Below are positions 1 through 12,800 of a DNA stretch of 64,000 bases, piece by piece. The position numbers and the translations under genes were made by a program. Positions within the stretch are counted from its first letter, which is position 1. Each line of letters opens with the position of its first letter. The notes under the pieces were generated by a model. The model was not told the DNA's origin, searched no databases, and saw only the letters and a program-made list of their open reading frames with translations. Origin of the DNA: Halocafeteria seosinensis (lineage: Eukaryota > Sar > Bigyra > Bicosoecida); assembly GCA_001687465.1 (NCBI GenBank), contig LVLI01000165.1:1-64000 (forward strand). Reading direction: 5' to 3'.

Positions 1-499
1 CAATGAATCTGTTAACAAAGCGGGACTGCCGGAAGCCGTTCGATGCTATGCTGGTCAGGTACCGTACGAGGCGAATCGAGATTACCGTCGCCATGACTTT
101 CTTTGACCTAGTTCCATGTAGCACATTAGGGCGTTGTGAGTCTCCACTAAAGGACTGCGAGTGCGAATAGGAAGTCATGGAGCGTTGGTGACTCCTAAAC
201 TGTTGATTATAGTGGCGAAAGGGAGCTAGCTGTAACCGGATTGTGTAAAATTTGGGTATACATACAGGCTGTTTACTTTTTTGGGGTCACGATCTCACTA
301 TACTCGAGGTTAAAGCGGGCACTGGTGCGGCAGAACAGACGAGTTGCTATTGGAGTAACTTGCGAAGATCCCGGGCGTTGCTACTTAAATAGCTTAAGTT
401 TTGTTAGCAAATGGCCTGCAGTTTCTATCCCATATCCAACCAATTTGTCCACACTCCGTGTTACAATATACACATCTGATTATTGATAGTCAAACTGTA
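1..499. other. Left flank, no gene recognised
   Basis: I see no supported coding region. The one longer plus-strand reading frame, at 241-486, has no start context, no recognisable motif and no plausible splice partner. The stretch lies just downstream of the stop codon of the minus-strand membrane-protein gene at 500, so at least its right part is probably that gene's 3' untranslated region. Confidence 0.5.
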
Positions 500-1759
500 T
501 CAGACAGATGGATTTACTTCTGTGGCAGGTAGTTTCCAGAGTTCGTAGCCGTAGTAAGTTCCGATGGCGGAAGCGACAATAAGAAGAAGGGCAAAGATAA
601 ATAAACTGAACGACAAAACCTGCAGTTCAAAGTCCACGAAATTTATAGAGTGGGAGAGTTTCCATGCAAGTCAAGGACGAGACCAACCTCCAACAGTGAT
701 GCCACCCTCAGGACCAGTTCCTTGGGCGAAAACAGCAATCAATGTTATCAGTCCGGCCACCGCTAGAATGCACAATAGACCGTTCACAAACCAATGCTGC
801 GAAACATATTCGAACAGAGAAGTCTAAAGAATTCATATTCGAGTGCTATGCTGGCTTCTTACCGTTGCGAGTATGCACCTTACTCTGCAAAAAGCTCCAC
901 CGATTCCGGTGCTGCACATGATACACGACAACTGAAGAGTTACTCGCTTAGCTCTGCAACAATTGTTTCTCATATTTCCTTACACTAAACTCAGTAGTCC
1001 CAGAACATATGATCCAGCAAGAAATCCTGCCGAACCTATCACTGCAGCTGTACTTCCGGCAGCAACAGCGAACAGAAAAGTAACAAACACCAAGCACCTA
1101 AGTACTCTCATGCGTTTCTTTGCCTCCTCATCTTGTTGACTGTACCGGTTTCCACAATCCGCTTTCAAGACAATTCCCAAATTGATAACATAGAAGCCAT
1201 ACACTCACCTTTGCTGATTTGGAGCTTGCTGTTGTGGCCGACTTACTGGCGCAGCAACAGGAATTCCAACGGAGACTGGTTCAACTGTAGCGACTCCCTG
1301 TGGTGGGTGCGGCATCTGCCCCGGTGCTTGTTGTTGAGAGTAATATTGTGGTTGCTGGAATTGGAGTTGCTGCTGCTGTGGTGATTGTGCTTGTTGCTGA
1401 GAGTAAAACGGCGATTGCTGCGGCTGGGGCGGTTGTTGTTGAGAGAAATATTGTGGTTGCTGGAATTGGGGATGCTGCTGCTGTGGCGGTAGTGGTGCAT
1501 TTGGATCACCGTATATTTCAGGCATACCGGGAGCTGAGGGTTGTGGATGGTGACTGCTTCCCAGAGCCGTTGAACTAATGGACGGCGGTTTATCCTGACG
1601 AAGTTCGTATTGTCCCGGATAGCCACTGCCGTGTTCCCATCCTTCCGGAGGAGTCTCTACTGTGCGCGATCCATGCCAACGCACATTTTCATCCATCTCA
1701 TCTGCGCTCACGTACGGAGGAGGCTCCTCGTCAACATGTACGCCAGTGCTCTTGGACAT
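500..1759 (-). CDS. Gln/Pro-rich four-helix membrane protein (tetraspan-like)
   Basis: Minus-strand spliced gene. Proposed exons are 1209-1759, 984-1139, 884-911, about 695-796, and 500-619. The first three junctions keep frame at GT-AG sites with 69-87 bp introns. The last donor is uncertain: the best-looking GT (687-686) gives the wrong phase, while a weaker one after 695 gives the right one. The start is ATG at 1759. About 180 residues of hydrophilic N-terminus contain a PPPY motif and a Q/P-rich tract with repeated QQPQYxSQQQ units. Four hydrophobic helices follow, two on exon 2 (the second running into exon 3) and one each on exons 4 and 5. The N- and C-termini are probably cytosolic. 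The layout resembles MARVEL or other tetraspan trafficking proteins, but I cannot assign a family. PPPY could recruit WW-domain proteins such as NEDD4-type ubiquitin ligases; that is inference. Confidence 0.65.
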
Positions 1760-1854
1760 ACTGTAGCTGTGCGTTGCGGTGTGGGTAATGCAAATACGAA
1801 AGAGCGTCCTAGCACAAACGCAAGACAGGATTGTGTATATCGTCTACATTGAGT

Positions 1855-2392
1855 GTGCTCATTTTACTCCTGTCGATCCAAATTATTGAATTTAGGAGGC
1901 AGAAAGAAACCACTTGCGTCAATCGACAGCGTGTTCTGCGGCCCACCTGCGGGTGACATAATCCAATGTGAAGCTCGATAGCGGCAAAGTTATGCCCTGC
2001 ATCAATACGATCCGGATCATCCTCGTTCAGCACCAGTAGAGCAAGGGCATTCGGGCTGCTACAGCTGTTACGCTTGCGTACATCACTGTATTAGCGTAGT
2101 ACACTGGTGCGGGATACCGCCGTTGTATTGGTAGTAGCTGTACAGTGTAGTTTAGTACGGGGAATTCTGGGTCGTCTTCCATCAGAGTCTGATGATTAGA
2201 CCTCAACTCACTCCTCCCGAGTTGCTGGTGGCTACGATATATGCGTAGTGGGATATTCAGTTTTTCTTCCTGCGGGCAGATAAATTTTCTAACATGAAAT
2301 ATATCTAGCACAAACTCCCCCTTACGATTTCGGTGTATACGGTAATGTTCGTCATATGTGAAATTGAGGGTCGGTATCCATCCGGTGTACAT
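1855..2392 (-). CDS. Hypothetical protein, tentative
   Basis: Two overlapping minus-strand open stretches cover this region, from an ATG at 2392 (start MYTGWIPTLNF) to about 1855, with a frame change near 2030-2090. No intron of normal length joins them cleanly: the only in-frame join needs a 26 bp intron, far shorter than any other here. The N-terminal GWIPTLNFTY stretch faintly recalls the GYxGxxPxxxF motif of ciliary microtubule inner proteins of the CIMIP2/FAM166 type. That resemblance is weak and from memory. It may be a real gene with an unusual junction, a pseudogene with one frameshift, or chance. Confidence 0.25.
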
Positions 2393-2429
2393 GTGTAGAG
2401 TGGTCGATTTTCGGCGATCAGGTAGCAAT

Positions 2430-3838
2430 TGGGGGCAGGTGCCAGGGATGGTCGTTTAGACAGAAATCTTTGGCAGTCTCCCGGGTTCGAGAGCAGTCCT
2501 CAAATTTCGTACCGTTAGGGCTAATGATTTACCGGTACAAATATTATTGCCATGATTTCCAAGAAGAGCGTTCACTCTTCACATGGCGTAGCATACCCTG
2601 TAGCCTATACATCTTCCGGTAGCAGCAATACTACCTGGTAATACATGTAATATACACAGGGAGCGAAGGTCCGCCTGAGGGGTAAGCCCCGTTTCACTGA
2701 GACGTGTATCCCAGTTCGATAGTCTTACATATATACAGGCTGCTTGGTCTGAAATTGGACGGCAATCAAGACGAAACTGAAAGGCAGAAAAGGATTACTA
2801 AGAACCAAAGAAGAACCAACCATTTCCTTCCGACAAAGCACAGCAGAGCAACGGCCCAACGCCCAGGTAGTTGCTTTACTCTGGTGATACTCCAGAAACT
2901 ATCTCAATTGGCAGAATATCCTCTAACAGTGAGGATAAACTGTTGTCGGTACGCCCGGACGCGGTTGCGTCTGGGCTGAACGGGCCTGGACCCCAAACAT
3001 GTGTGACGTCCAAGCTGGCGCTGCATGCATCATGGCAGTGGTGGTGTCTTAGTACGTTCCATCAGCAAGCGAAGGTGCTTTCGATCGGCTTCTATCGCTT
3101 CTGGGAAGTTCTTCCGGTGGTTGTTGAAGATTCCGCTGAAAGAAAGCGACACGCTGAGTCATCCTTGCGCACTTATCGAGGCGCCGACTCATGCACCGAA
3201 TTTGGTTGTGCCCTACAGCGGATACTCATTTCGCACACAGTGTGAATAAAATAGATCAAGAGCAGCCTCAATCTTAGTAACACTGATGAACCGTGCGGCA
3301 TAGCCAGCGCCCGCCGTCCGCTGGTGACTGCGACCCGCCGGGTGCCAGAGGGATGTTCTGAAGGGACGACACAAGGGAGAGTGACCATGCCACTGAATAG
3401 GTCAAGGCTTGACCGTCAAGCGATGGGGAAGCCCCGGGGATACGGCATCGCAATTGGTGATTTGTTATGTTTTGTGCCAATGAAATGCGCTATTTCCATG
3501 TATGCATCTCAGCAACGTCGATTCTTCCTTCTTTGTTTTGTATGACGCCTGGGATCAGATACAGGTTATCGATCCCCTTTGCGGGGGCTTAGCTACGTGT
3601 TCAGCGAGTGTTCGCTAACGCTTCTATCGGGGGATAGCGTGCTTACGTGTGCTCTCTACGCGGTGTTATCCGTATCAGAGGGGGCACCATCACATGGACG
3701 AAAGGAATACATCTAGCTCCTGAGAGGATAAAGACGCTGGAATTTCCAAGAAAAGAGGTTACCACTTTTGCGGTCGCAGCCGAAGGGTGCCGGACTTGGA
3801 TCCGCGAACCCGAAGCCGGATACTCGGTCAAAGAAAAG
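2430..3838. other. Intergenic region upstream of the giant gene
   Basis: About 1.4 kb without a convincing gene. Plus-strand reading frames at 2704-2979, 2871-3245 and 3025-3249 overlap each other and match nothing I know. The last is followed at once by AATAAA, so a small unrecognised gene or a 3' end here is possible. The right part (3560-3640) has several short G/C-rich inverted repeats and probably carries the promoter and 5' leader of the gene starting at 3839. Confidence 0.4.
2953..2976. other. Strong 10-bp stem-loop
   Basis: The ten bases at 2953-2962 pair with 2967-2976, with one G-T wobble, around a GGTT loop. The surrounding 2950-3020 is GC-rich and includes a second run of C/G complementarity. 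This could be part of a structured RNA. I compared it mentally with U1-U6, SRP, RNase P and 5S sequences and found no match. Confidence 0.35.
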
Positions 3839-6800
3839 ATGAACCATTATCTCATCTTTCTTTCGTCGGTTTTAGCACTGCTCTCAGTAGCCTTTCCTAG
3901 AGGGCATGCGAAAGCGGAGGAAGTCACAGAATGCAATGTGGTGAATCAAACATTAGTGATTCTACCGGAGGAGAGTTGCAAACTCAACGTGTCGGCCATT
4001 CCTTACCTGGATGATTTGACCGTTGACGGGATGTTGACTCTCTCCGGAAATGAGACAGATACTTTGACTGTTGGCCAAATGAAATTAACGGGGGTGTTGG
4101 AGAACAGTGGTAAGTGACACTGGATCTAACTATCAATCTTCTATCGAATCAACAGAGTAATTCATCTGGTTCGCAGACATGATGAATCCTAGGTCGCTTA
4201 AAACCACGGGCATTGAAATCAGATTACTATCGTGGTATCAGGAATGCAACGTCACAACCATGGAACGTGAAAGAATGAAAGTGAATGGAGATGTGTCGGG
4301 AGAGTTCGATCTGAAAATATTCGGAAGCACTTCCTTATCGGTGGCGGAACGCACACTCATCCGTGGAAACTCCATAGAGGCTTCCGCTACAAGCCAAGTA
4401 AACCTTAGGACCTCGGTGTCAATTACGTTACAGGGAATGTTTGAGTTGATTGAAAACAGTCTACTTGATATTTCTGGAACTGCCTCTATTGAAGCTCTTG
4501 ACTTCGTCCTTGGCGCAACAGCGGCGGTGTACGGAGTTGGGAGCGGATACGCTCCATGCCAGGGCCCAGGAAGCCCTATGCGTGTTAACGCTACCGACAG
4601 GAACAACATGGGCGGATCTCATGCCGGCATCGGAAGCGCAGCTGGTGTTGATCCAGTTGCTGGTCAGAAAATAACTTATGGAAGTTTTGCCTTCCCTTCT
4701 GTCCCTGGAAGTGGAGGATGTCCAACAGCAATGGGTGGCTCCGGCGGAGCAAGCTTACAGGTGAACGTATCGGGTCTTAGTGAAATCGACGGAGAGATTA
4801 ATCTGAGTGGTGACGATGCCAGCAGTAGTGGAGGTGGCGGTGGTTCCGGAGGAAGTTTCCTTCTTCAAACTGGTGTATTACAGTCGCTTCTCGGAACAGT
4901 AAAAACAAATGGTGGCAATGCTGGTAAATACGGGTTCCATGGAGGTGGAGGTGGACGTATTGCCGTTTTATGCAAAAACAGCCCTCCCAGCGGAAGCAGA
5001 AACCAACGCTTTTCCAATATTGAGTCGGTTGGAGGAGTTGTGGAAGCCAATTCTAAGAGGTCGGCCCCTGGTACCATTTATATAGACTGTGGACCCGTGC
5101 ATTCAGAGGAACTTACCGTGGACAACGCTGTTGCTGAGGAAACAGTGGTTCAGCAGGGCGACACATTCATTGATGCAGATGATAGCAAGTTCCTCATGAT
5201 TAAGCGGCTTCGCCTTGTACGTGGTGGCAGGCTGAGGATCAGCAGGGTGGACCAAGCCCCGAGCAACAACAAAAACCATACTGTGTTCATCTCTCACTTG
5301 GAGGGAGATCCATCTGGCCTTCTGTTTGTTGATAGGTCGCAGAGAGTAATTATTTCGAACTCCTCAGAAGCAACTCCGGTGACAGAGCAAGACAATGAAG
5401 TCGGTCTTGTTCTAGGTGTAGGCTTGAGTGTATCGCCAAAGAGCACGCTTGAGGTTAAACCAGAGCAGCACATCCTCGTAAGCAGGGCAGAAATTGACAT
5501 TCGTGGGCGTGCGGAAGGTTTCAAGAGCTTGAGTCTTTCATTGGGTGCGAAATTTACTTCATATTCTGTGGAAAAAATGTCTCGCTTCCATTTTGATTAC
5601 CTGGACGTCCAAGATTCCTCTTGCTTCGAGGCTTCTTCCCTGCAGGAGATTCAACTCGGTGGTGACAGAATGCACCTATGGGACGATGCTTCAGTTAAGC
5701 TGTGTAGTGAATATGTTAATGTTGAGTTTGAAGAGGAGGTTAGCATGACTGATAAATCTGCCTTCGAAGTCCAGTATATGGATGGCGCCTCACCTTCAGA
5801 AGGACAAGATGAACTGACCATGGACATCACGTCTGTACTTTTATCTGGAGAGAGTAAAATAGCTCTAAAGAACGCCGAGAATGTATCTATGCATGTTGAT
5901 TCGCTAGAGATCACAGGTAGCTCTGAACTGACTGTCTCCGCCGCTCAAAACATTCATATGCTAGGTAATCGTCTTATCACATTTGACGATGTCGTCGTTG
6001 ATCTCCACGGCGAACACACAGTCTTATCCTTTGCAACTAGCATCAGTTTAAATGGAAGATCTTCTCTGCCACTCAAAGGGTACAACTATATAACGACGGA
6101 TTCCCTGTATACAGGCAAGCATACAAGACTGAATGGCCAAGGCGGAGGTCATGCAGGCTGCGAAGGTCCGGGTAGCGCTCGAACTGCTACAGAACTGGAT
6201 GGGAATGTCGGGGGGTCTCATGGTGGGATAGGGATTTCCGGTAGGGTAGGAAATACTATAAGTCGGGCGTTATCATACGGTGACATCTTCCTTCCGCGAT
6301 GGTTGGGAAGCGGGGGCTGTTCCTATAATCCTGATCATGAAGGAGGCTCAGGCGGGGCATCCCTAGAGCTAGTGGTGAATCGGACAACGGAACTGCACGG
6401 AGAAATTGATCTACGTGGCGGGGATGCAAGTGTCGAGTAAGTCTCGTGTAACACTGTCTGGTGCTATGCAGCGTTATGGCACTTGTTACAATGTTGGTCT
6501 TCCATTGCAGCGCCGGCGGCGGCTCAGGAGGAAGTTTCCTCCTGAGTACGGACCATCTCTGGGCTCTAACTGGACCTGTGAAAGTGAGTGGAGGCCGCGC
6601 AGGTTGCTCGTATTCACAGTGTGGTGGTGGAGGTGGAGGCCGTGCGGCAATCCACTGTGGTTATTATGGTGCGCTGAACTCCAGTAGAGTCGACAACATC
6701 GAAATGAACCCGTTGTTGGTTCAAGCATATGGAGGGTACGATGACGTCCAAAATAAGCGTTCTGGTGCCGGAACGGTATTTATTGACTGTCTGTCAGGCC

Positions 6801-9800
6801 CTATTAATACTCTACTTGTGGACAACGGTGAGCCGCATCATGGTGATGGCTGGCAGGGAGCGACGGTGTTGCCCCAGAGAAGCCATCCCTTGTTCTTCGA
6901 TCGCCTAAGACTCATTAGGTTTGGTCGGTTGCTGTGGGCCGGTAACCAGACTATGTCCGTCACAATGCTTGAAGGAGACTCAACCGGTTACTTACGCGTT
7001 GGATCTCAGCAGGCGCTGTATATGGATGGTGCAGCAGATATAAATATGGATACGGTGGGTACCGACGCTCCAAATATTGTATGGCCTGCAATTAACTCCG
7101 CCTTCAGGGTGGCTGTGGACATCGATGTACCACAACAGGCACGATTGCGTTTACAAGGAGTCGGCTCGTTGCATCTGCTAAACGCGGCAGTGAACATTTA
7201 CGGACGGGTTGAGGGGATCGAATCGGTAAATGCTTCCATGCATTCGTCCATAACGTTCAATGGGCCAGTGAGTGATGAGGCTTCACAGGCAAAGGATGAA
7301 ACTGTGTTGCACTTCGCTAGAATAGAACTTTCAGGCGGCAGCATTGCGACTATACGCGACGCCAGCAGTGTTTCTCTATATGTTGACGCAATTGAGGCAA
7401 ACGATGATTCAGAATTGGTCATATCAAATGCCAACTATATCAATTTGAACGGAACCACGCTTCACATGAACGACGAAGCCGTCCTCCAGCTCGGGAGCAA
7501 ACACAATGATCTCTCGTTCTGCGATAGCATACAACTACACGGAAAAGCTTCCCTCTTGCTCTCTGGGTACACAAGTTTGTCCACCCACAGTCTCCTAACT
7601 GGTGAACAAACAATACTTGACGGGGTTGGTGCAGGGCATAATCCATGTGATGGACCTGGAACTGGAGTGGCGAAATCAGTGGATGGCGTTATGGGAGGGT
7701 CCCATGGCGGAGTTGGAACCCATGCTAGTTTCGGTAGTGATGTTGCTCGATCATTAACACATGGTGATGTTTTCTACCCGCGGAATTTAGGAAGTGGAGG
7801 CTGTGACGGAGACGACGGTGGAAAGGGTGGGGCTGCGCTCGAACTCATTGTGGACGAGACATGTGAGTTGCACGGAAGAATTGATCTACGTGGGGCAAAT
7901 GGACGTAGCAAGTAAGTGTTTTCGGGAGATGAGCATAAATACTGTTCTTCGTTTAATGAATGTGAAAATGTGCCTTCTTGCAGTGGTGGCGGTGGAGCAG
8001 GTGGCAGTTTTTTGTTACGGACAAGTCGCCTAGTTGCACTTGCAAACGACATTCTAGTAAACGGAGGTGAATCAGGGCACTATATCGGTGGCGGAGGTGG
8101 TGGACGTGCGGCCATACATTGCGTCTCATTCGGTGGTGAAAATTCTAGTGAAGCAGAAACGGAAGCGAAAGCAGTTCAACAAGTGAAAGCGCACGGGGGG
8201 TGGGATGAAGACGACAGAACCGAGCGTTCCGGTGCAGGGACTGTGTATTTTGATTGTGGTTCGCATATTTCCAATGTAATTGTAGTTGATAACGGAGAGC
8301 CATTAGATGATCGCGATACGCACTCCTGGAGAGGGGCGACAGTTTTGATGTCTGATACGATTCCGTTGGATTTTGAACTCGTGAGAATAACCCGATATGG
8401 CCGAGTAATGTGGGGAGGTTCTTCTAGGAGCGGCATCAGTAACCACAGTTTGTTTGCTTCAACCCTTGTAGGCGACTCAACTGGTCACTTGGCGATTGAT
8501 GACGACCAAGGACTATACTTGCAAACTTCCAAAAGAAGCCACCCCACTGCTGGTATTGGGAGCGAAAACACTCCAGCTCTATTTGGTAATGTGGCCGTAT
8601 TGGCAGTCGACGTTGAGGTTTCTTCCCGAGGACTCCTTCGTTTAGGACGCAGTGACTCGTTGAGACTGGCCGGGGTCACGGTCGACGTTCATGGACGTCT
8701 GGAAAATATTCAGTCGATCAGTGCCTCGATGGACTCGGCGTTACTTCTACACCCACCGTGGAAATTGGAGGACCCCACGGAGCGGATCAAAGAGATAGCT
8801 CTAAACTTGACACATTTGCATTTGTTTGATGGCAGTAGACTGGAGATACTAGACGCTGCCTCTGTACAACTACATCTGGAAAGCGTGGAACTCTACGGAC
8901 AGTCCGAAATGAATATATTGAACTCCCAGAATATTTCGGTGGAAGGAACCACGATGCAAATGTTCGATCAGACAAAAATGGAGCTTAATGGGTTCAATAC
9001 ATCTCTTTCGTTTCAAAGCAACATTAACCTAAAGGACAAATCGAAAATACTAGTTACTGGATACACATCCGTCTCCTCAGTGCAGCTATTCACTGGTGAA
9101 GGAACGACGCTTGACGGTGCAGGTGGAGGTCATCGTCCATGCGAAGGTCCTGGGAGTGTCGAAACGATAAAAACCTCCGACGGGCACTTTCAGAGCAACA
9201 TCGGGGGATCTCACGGTGGGATTGGAACCAATACTGAGGTTACCGGTGACGTTGCTCGTTCGCTAACGTACGGTGATGTGTTTTATCCACGGTCTTTAGG
9301 AAGCGGGGGTTGCCACTACAACCAGGGTGGGAGTGGTGGAGCTGCCCTGGAACTCATTGTGAACAGTACATGCGAATTACACGGAAGGATTGATCTGAGT
9401 GGGGCAGATGGCTACAGGTAAGTATTTTCTGGGTTTGGTGTGAACAAAATAGACGTTCATGTTAGTTAAGGTCTTCTGTGCTGCAGCGACGGTGGTGGAG
9501 CTGGTGGAAGTCTCCTTCTACAGGCTGATCGAATAGTCGCTCTAACCAACCGCATCTTAGTAAACGGCGGTCGAGTGAACCGCTACGACGGATTTGGTGG
9601 AGGAGGTGGTGGAAGGGTGGCAATACACTGTGTTTCCTTTGGTCCTGAAAATTCTAGTGATACCGACGTTGATGTGCAACATATTGAGGCCTACGGGGGC
9701 TGGGACGAGCACAGAGACGAGCGATCCGGTGCAGGGACTGTGTATGTAGATTGTGGTCTGCCTGGCTCCGATATTCTTATTGTGGAGAACGGTGAAACAT

Positions 9801-12800
9801 CAGTGGACCGTGATACCAGTGAGTGGCGAGGAACCACCGTGTTGGTGTCTGAGAGAAATCCATTGTATGTTGATCGACTTCGAATCGGACGGAATGCTCG
9901 GCTCCAATGGGCAGGTCCCAAAAGCAACACTGGCAATTACAGTTTGTTTGTTTCTATACTCGAAGGTGATTCCACGGGGTATTTGCGCGTGCTTGATAAC
10001 CAGGAGATGCATGTGCAAACCGCTCAGATGAGCAAACGTGATACTGCTAGCGGCCATGGAGATGGATCGTTTGACAATGTTAATGTTCTCTCTGTAAGCA
10101 TTTATATTGCTCCTATTGGTCTCCTTCGGATAAGTGGGAGTGGCTCGTTGAAATTAGTGGGCGTCACGGTCAATGTTCATGGATGGCTGGGAGGTGTTCA
10201 CTCGATTAATGCGTCAATGCAGTCTTCGTTCTTATTACGGCCACATTCGATATTCGAAGATCCTACGGAGCAGTTGGAGGATATCTCCATGAATTTTACC
10301 CGTTTGCAGCTCTTCGATGAGAGTAGAATGGAGCTCTTTGAGTCTACTTTCGTAAGGTTACACACGGATGTTTTAGAAATTCATGGTGACTCTAAATTGG
10401 TGATATCTGATACCCGTCGGATAGTTCTTGAAGGTAATAGCCTAAAAATGTCCGGTGCCTCCAGCATGCAACTCAATGGACGTAGGGCATGTTTGTATTT
10501 TGGAAGTGACGTTGGCCTACAGGATGAGTCCGAACTACGGTTCACTGGTCGTATATTTCTAGAATCTCCTCAACTTTTTACCGGTAAGGAAACAACGTTT
10601 GACGGTGTCGGAGGAGGCCATAGCTCATGCAAAGGGCCTGGAAGTTATTTTCGGCTTCCTGCTCACCGTCACTACATGGGGGGGTCTCATGGCGGCGTTG
10701 GATCGTCTAATGAGGTTAGCGCTGACGTCGCTCGCTCATTGACATACGGGGATGTTTTCTATCCACTTACTCTAGGAAGTGGAGGGTGTGACGAAAGACA
10801 TGGGACCAGTGGAGGCAGTGGTGGGGCTTCATTGGAACTAGTTGTAAACGATACATGTGAGTTACACGGACAGATCGATCTGAGCGGTACCGATGGTGAA
10901 TACCGGTACGTTTCCCCCTTCCATTGGTAAGTACACAGATCCAGAGCTCTCTCCCCCTTCAATACGATACATATATATTCCTTTTGTGTCTGGTTTTGCA
11001 GGGGCGGTGGTGGAGGCGCAGGTGGCAGTTTCCTTTTACAAACCAATCGTCTGGTCTCTTTTACTAGTGAGGTGCTTGTTAGTGGCGGCCGAGCGGCCGA
11101 CCATAATGTTAATGGTGGAGGGGGTGGGAGGATTGCCCTGCATTGTGTTTCATTTGGGGGTGAAAATTCTAGTAAAGCAAACACTGAAGCGCTGAACATT
11201 CAACATGTGAAAGCGTATGGGGGGTGGGATGAAGATAAACACCAACGCTCCGGCGCAGGCACCGTGTATATTGATTGTGGGTCTCACGTCTCTAATACTC
11301 TTATCATTGACAACGGCGAGGCACTAGCCCATCATGATCCGCGTATGTGGCAAGGAACGACAGTCTTTCTCTCCGAAGTGGACCCAGTGTATATTGACAC
11401 CCTCCAAATCACCAATCATGGTAACTTGAGATGGAGCGCAAGTTCTGTTAATGAGACAGCTATTCTTTCTGTAGAACGGTTAGTTGGCGATTCCTCTGGG
11501 CTGCTGAGCATTGGCAACTGGCAACAAACCGAGATACAGGCGGCCTCCGTGATAGAAGCCATGGACGGATGTAGTGGCACAAACAATATACGGGGTAGAG
11601 ATTCATTCGATGTCGGTGTGGACTTAGAGGTGCCCGCAGAAGGCAGAGTAACGGTTCCAAAAAATGAACATCTCTTCCTTTGGGGCGCCAGAGCCCAAAT
11701 ATTTGGCAGCCTCAGTGGAATGAAGAGTCTGGACTTGAAGTGCCGTGCCAAATACACGTTTAAGCCTCCTCTGTTATCTTCTGCTCAGCTTGAATATGAG
11801 CGCATTCAAGTAGAGGACACCTCGGAGCTGGTTTTCTCGGTCTCCGACAGTTTACAGTTAAATTTAACCAGTCTCCTCCTCTGGGACAATGCCAAAGTTG
11901 AATTCGTGTCACGGTATTCGGATGTCAGCGTAAGCGAACGCAGCCGGTTATATAACCACTCCGAACTAATAGTATCCGGTGAAGAGCGATTCTCCACCCA
12001 AAGTCTCTTTATCGACACGGCAGCCAGAATAAATGGTGTTGGTAAAGGATTTGGCCCTTGCTTAGGCCCTGGAAGTGCCGCGAACGGTGGGATGTCTTCG
12101 AGCGGTATTGGGGGCTCTCATGGGGGTATCGGAAGCTCAGAAGAACTTGGTAGAGAGAAAAGCGAATTGCTTACGTATGGAAGTATGTTCTATCCGGTAT
12201 CGGCAGGAAGTGGTGGCTGCAATGATCGCGGTGGGAAGGGTGGAAGTGGGTTGGAGCTCCTGGTATGGGAGGAAGCACAGATCGAAGGTGATATTGACGT
12301 CAGCGGGGGACGCGGGGAAACTGAGCGGTAAGTAAAATATCAAGTCCACAGTAGCCATTTTGTAAGCAGGACATTTTAATTTTCAACGCTTTTGCTTATG
12401 ATCATAAATTTGCAGCTATGGCGGAGGTGCTGGGGGGAGCATTACCATCAACGTGAGCAAGCTCGTCTCTCTCAACGGAATCCTTCGAGCGAATGGTGGG
12501 GATGGGCGAAACTACTATTGTGACGACTGTAATGGAGGTGGTGGAGGTCGAATAGCCGTTCTTTGCAAAATGTTTGAACATCATGAGAACACGTCACATT
12601 CCCCGAAGTTCGATGCCGCCGAAGCGCTAGGTGGCCACGGGTACCGTAATTACCTATCCGGAGCTGGAACTATATACATGTCTTGTGGGGCACAACACTT
12701 TGATAGTGTTTTCATCGATAACGGGGAAACATCAGCTCCTGGTTGGAATGAAGACTTCGGTGCAACTTACTTAGTTTCCAAAACGAGGAAAATTTCAGTC

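Noticed and set aside
1300-1578. Plus-strand Val/Ala-rich reading frame
   Set aside because: It is the antisense shadow of the Gln/Pro-rich exon on the minus strand; CAG/CAA repeats read as valine and alanine codons.
2460-2520. GGGTTCGAG box resembling a tRNA T-arm
   Set aside because: No acceptor stem, D-arm or anticodon arm can be folded around it.
3025-3249. Short plus-strand frame ending just before AATAAA
   Set aside because: It has an in-frame stop immediately upstream, overlaps other frames and matches nothing I know. I left it as part of the intergenic description.
3275-3370. CTGATGA and CTGA boxes suggesting a C/D snoRNA
   Set aside because: There is no terminal stem bringing the boxes together and no guide region I can defend; the boxes are short enough to occur by chance.
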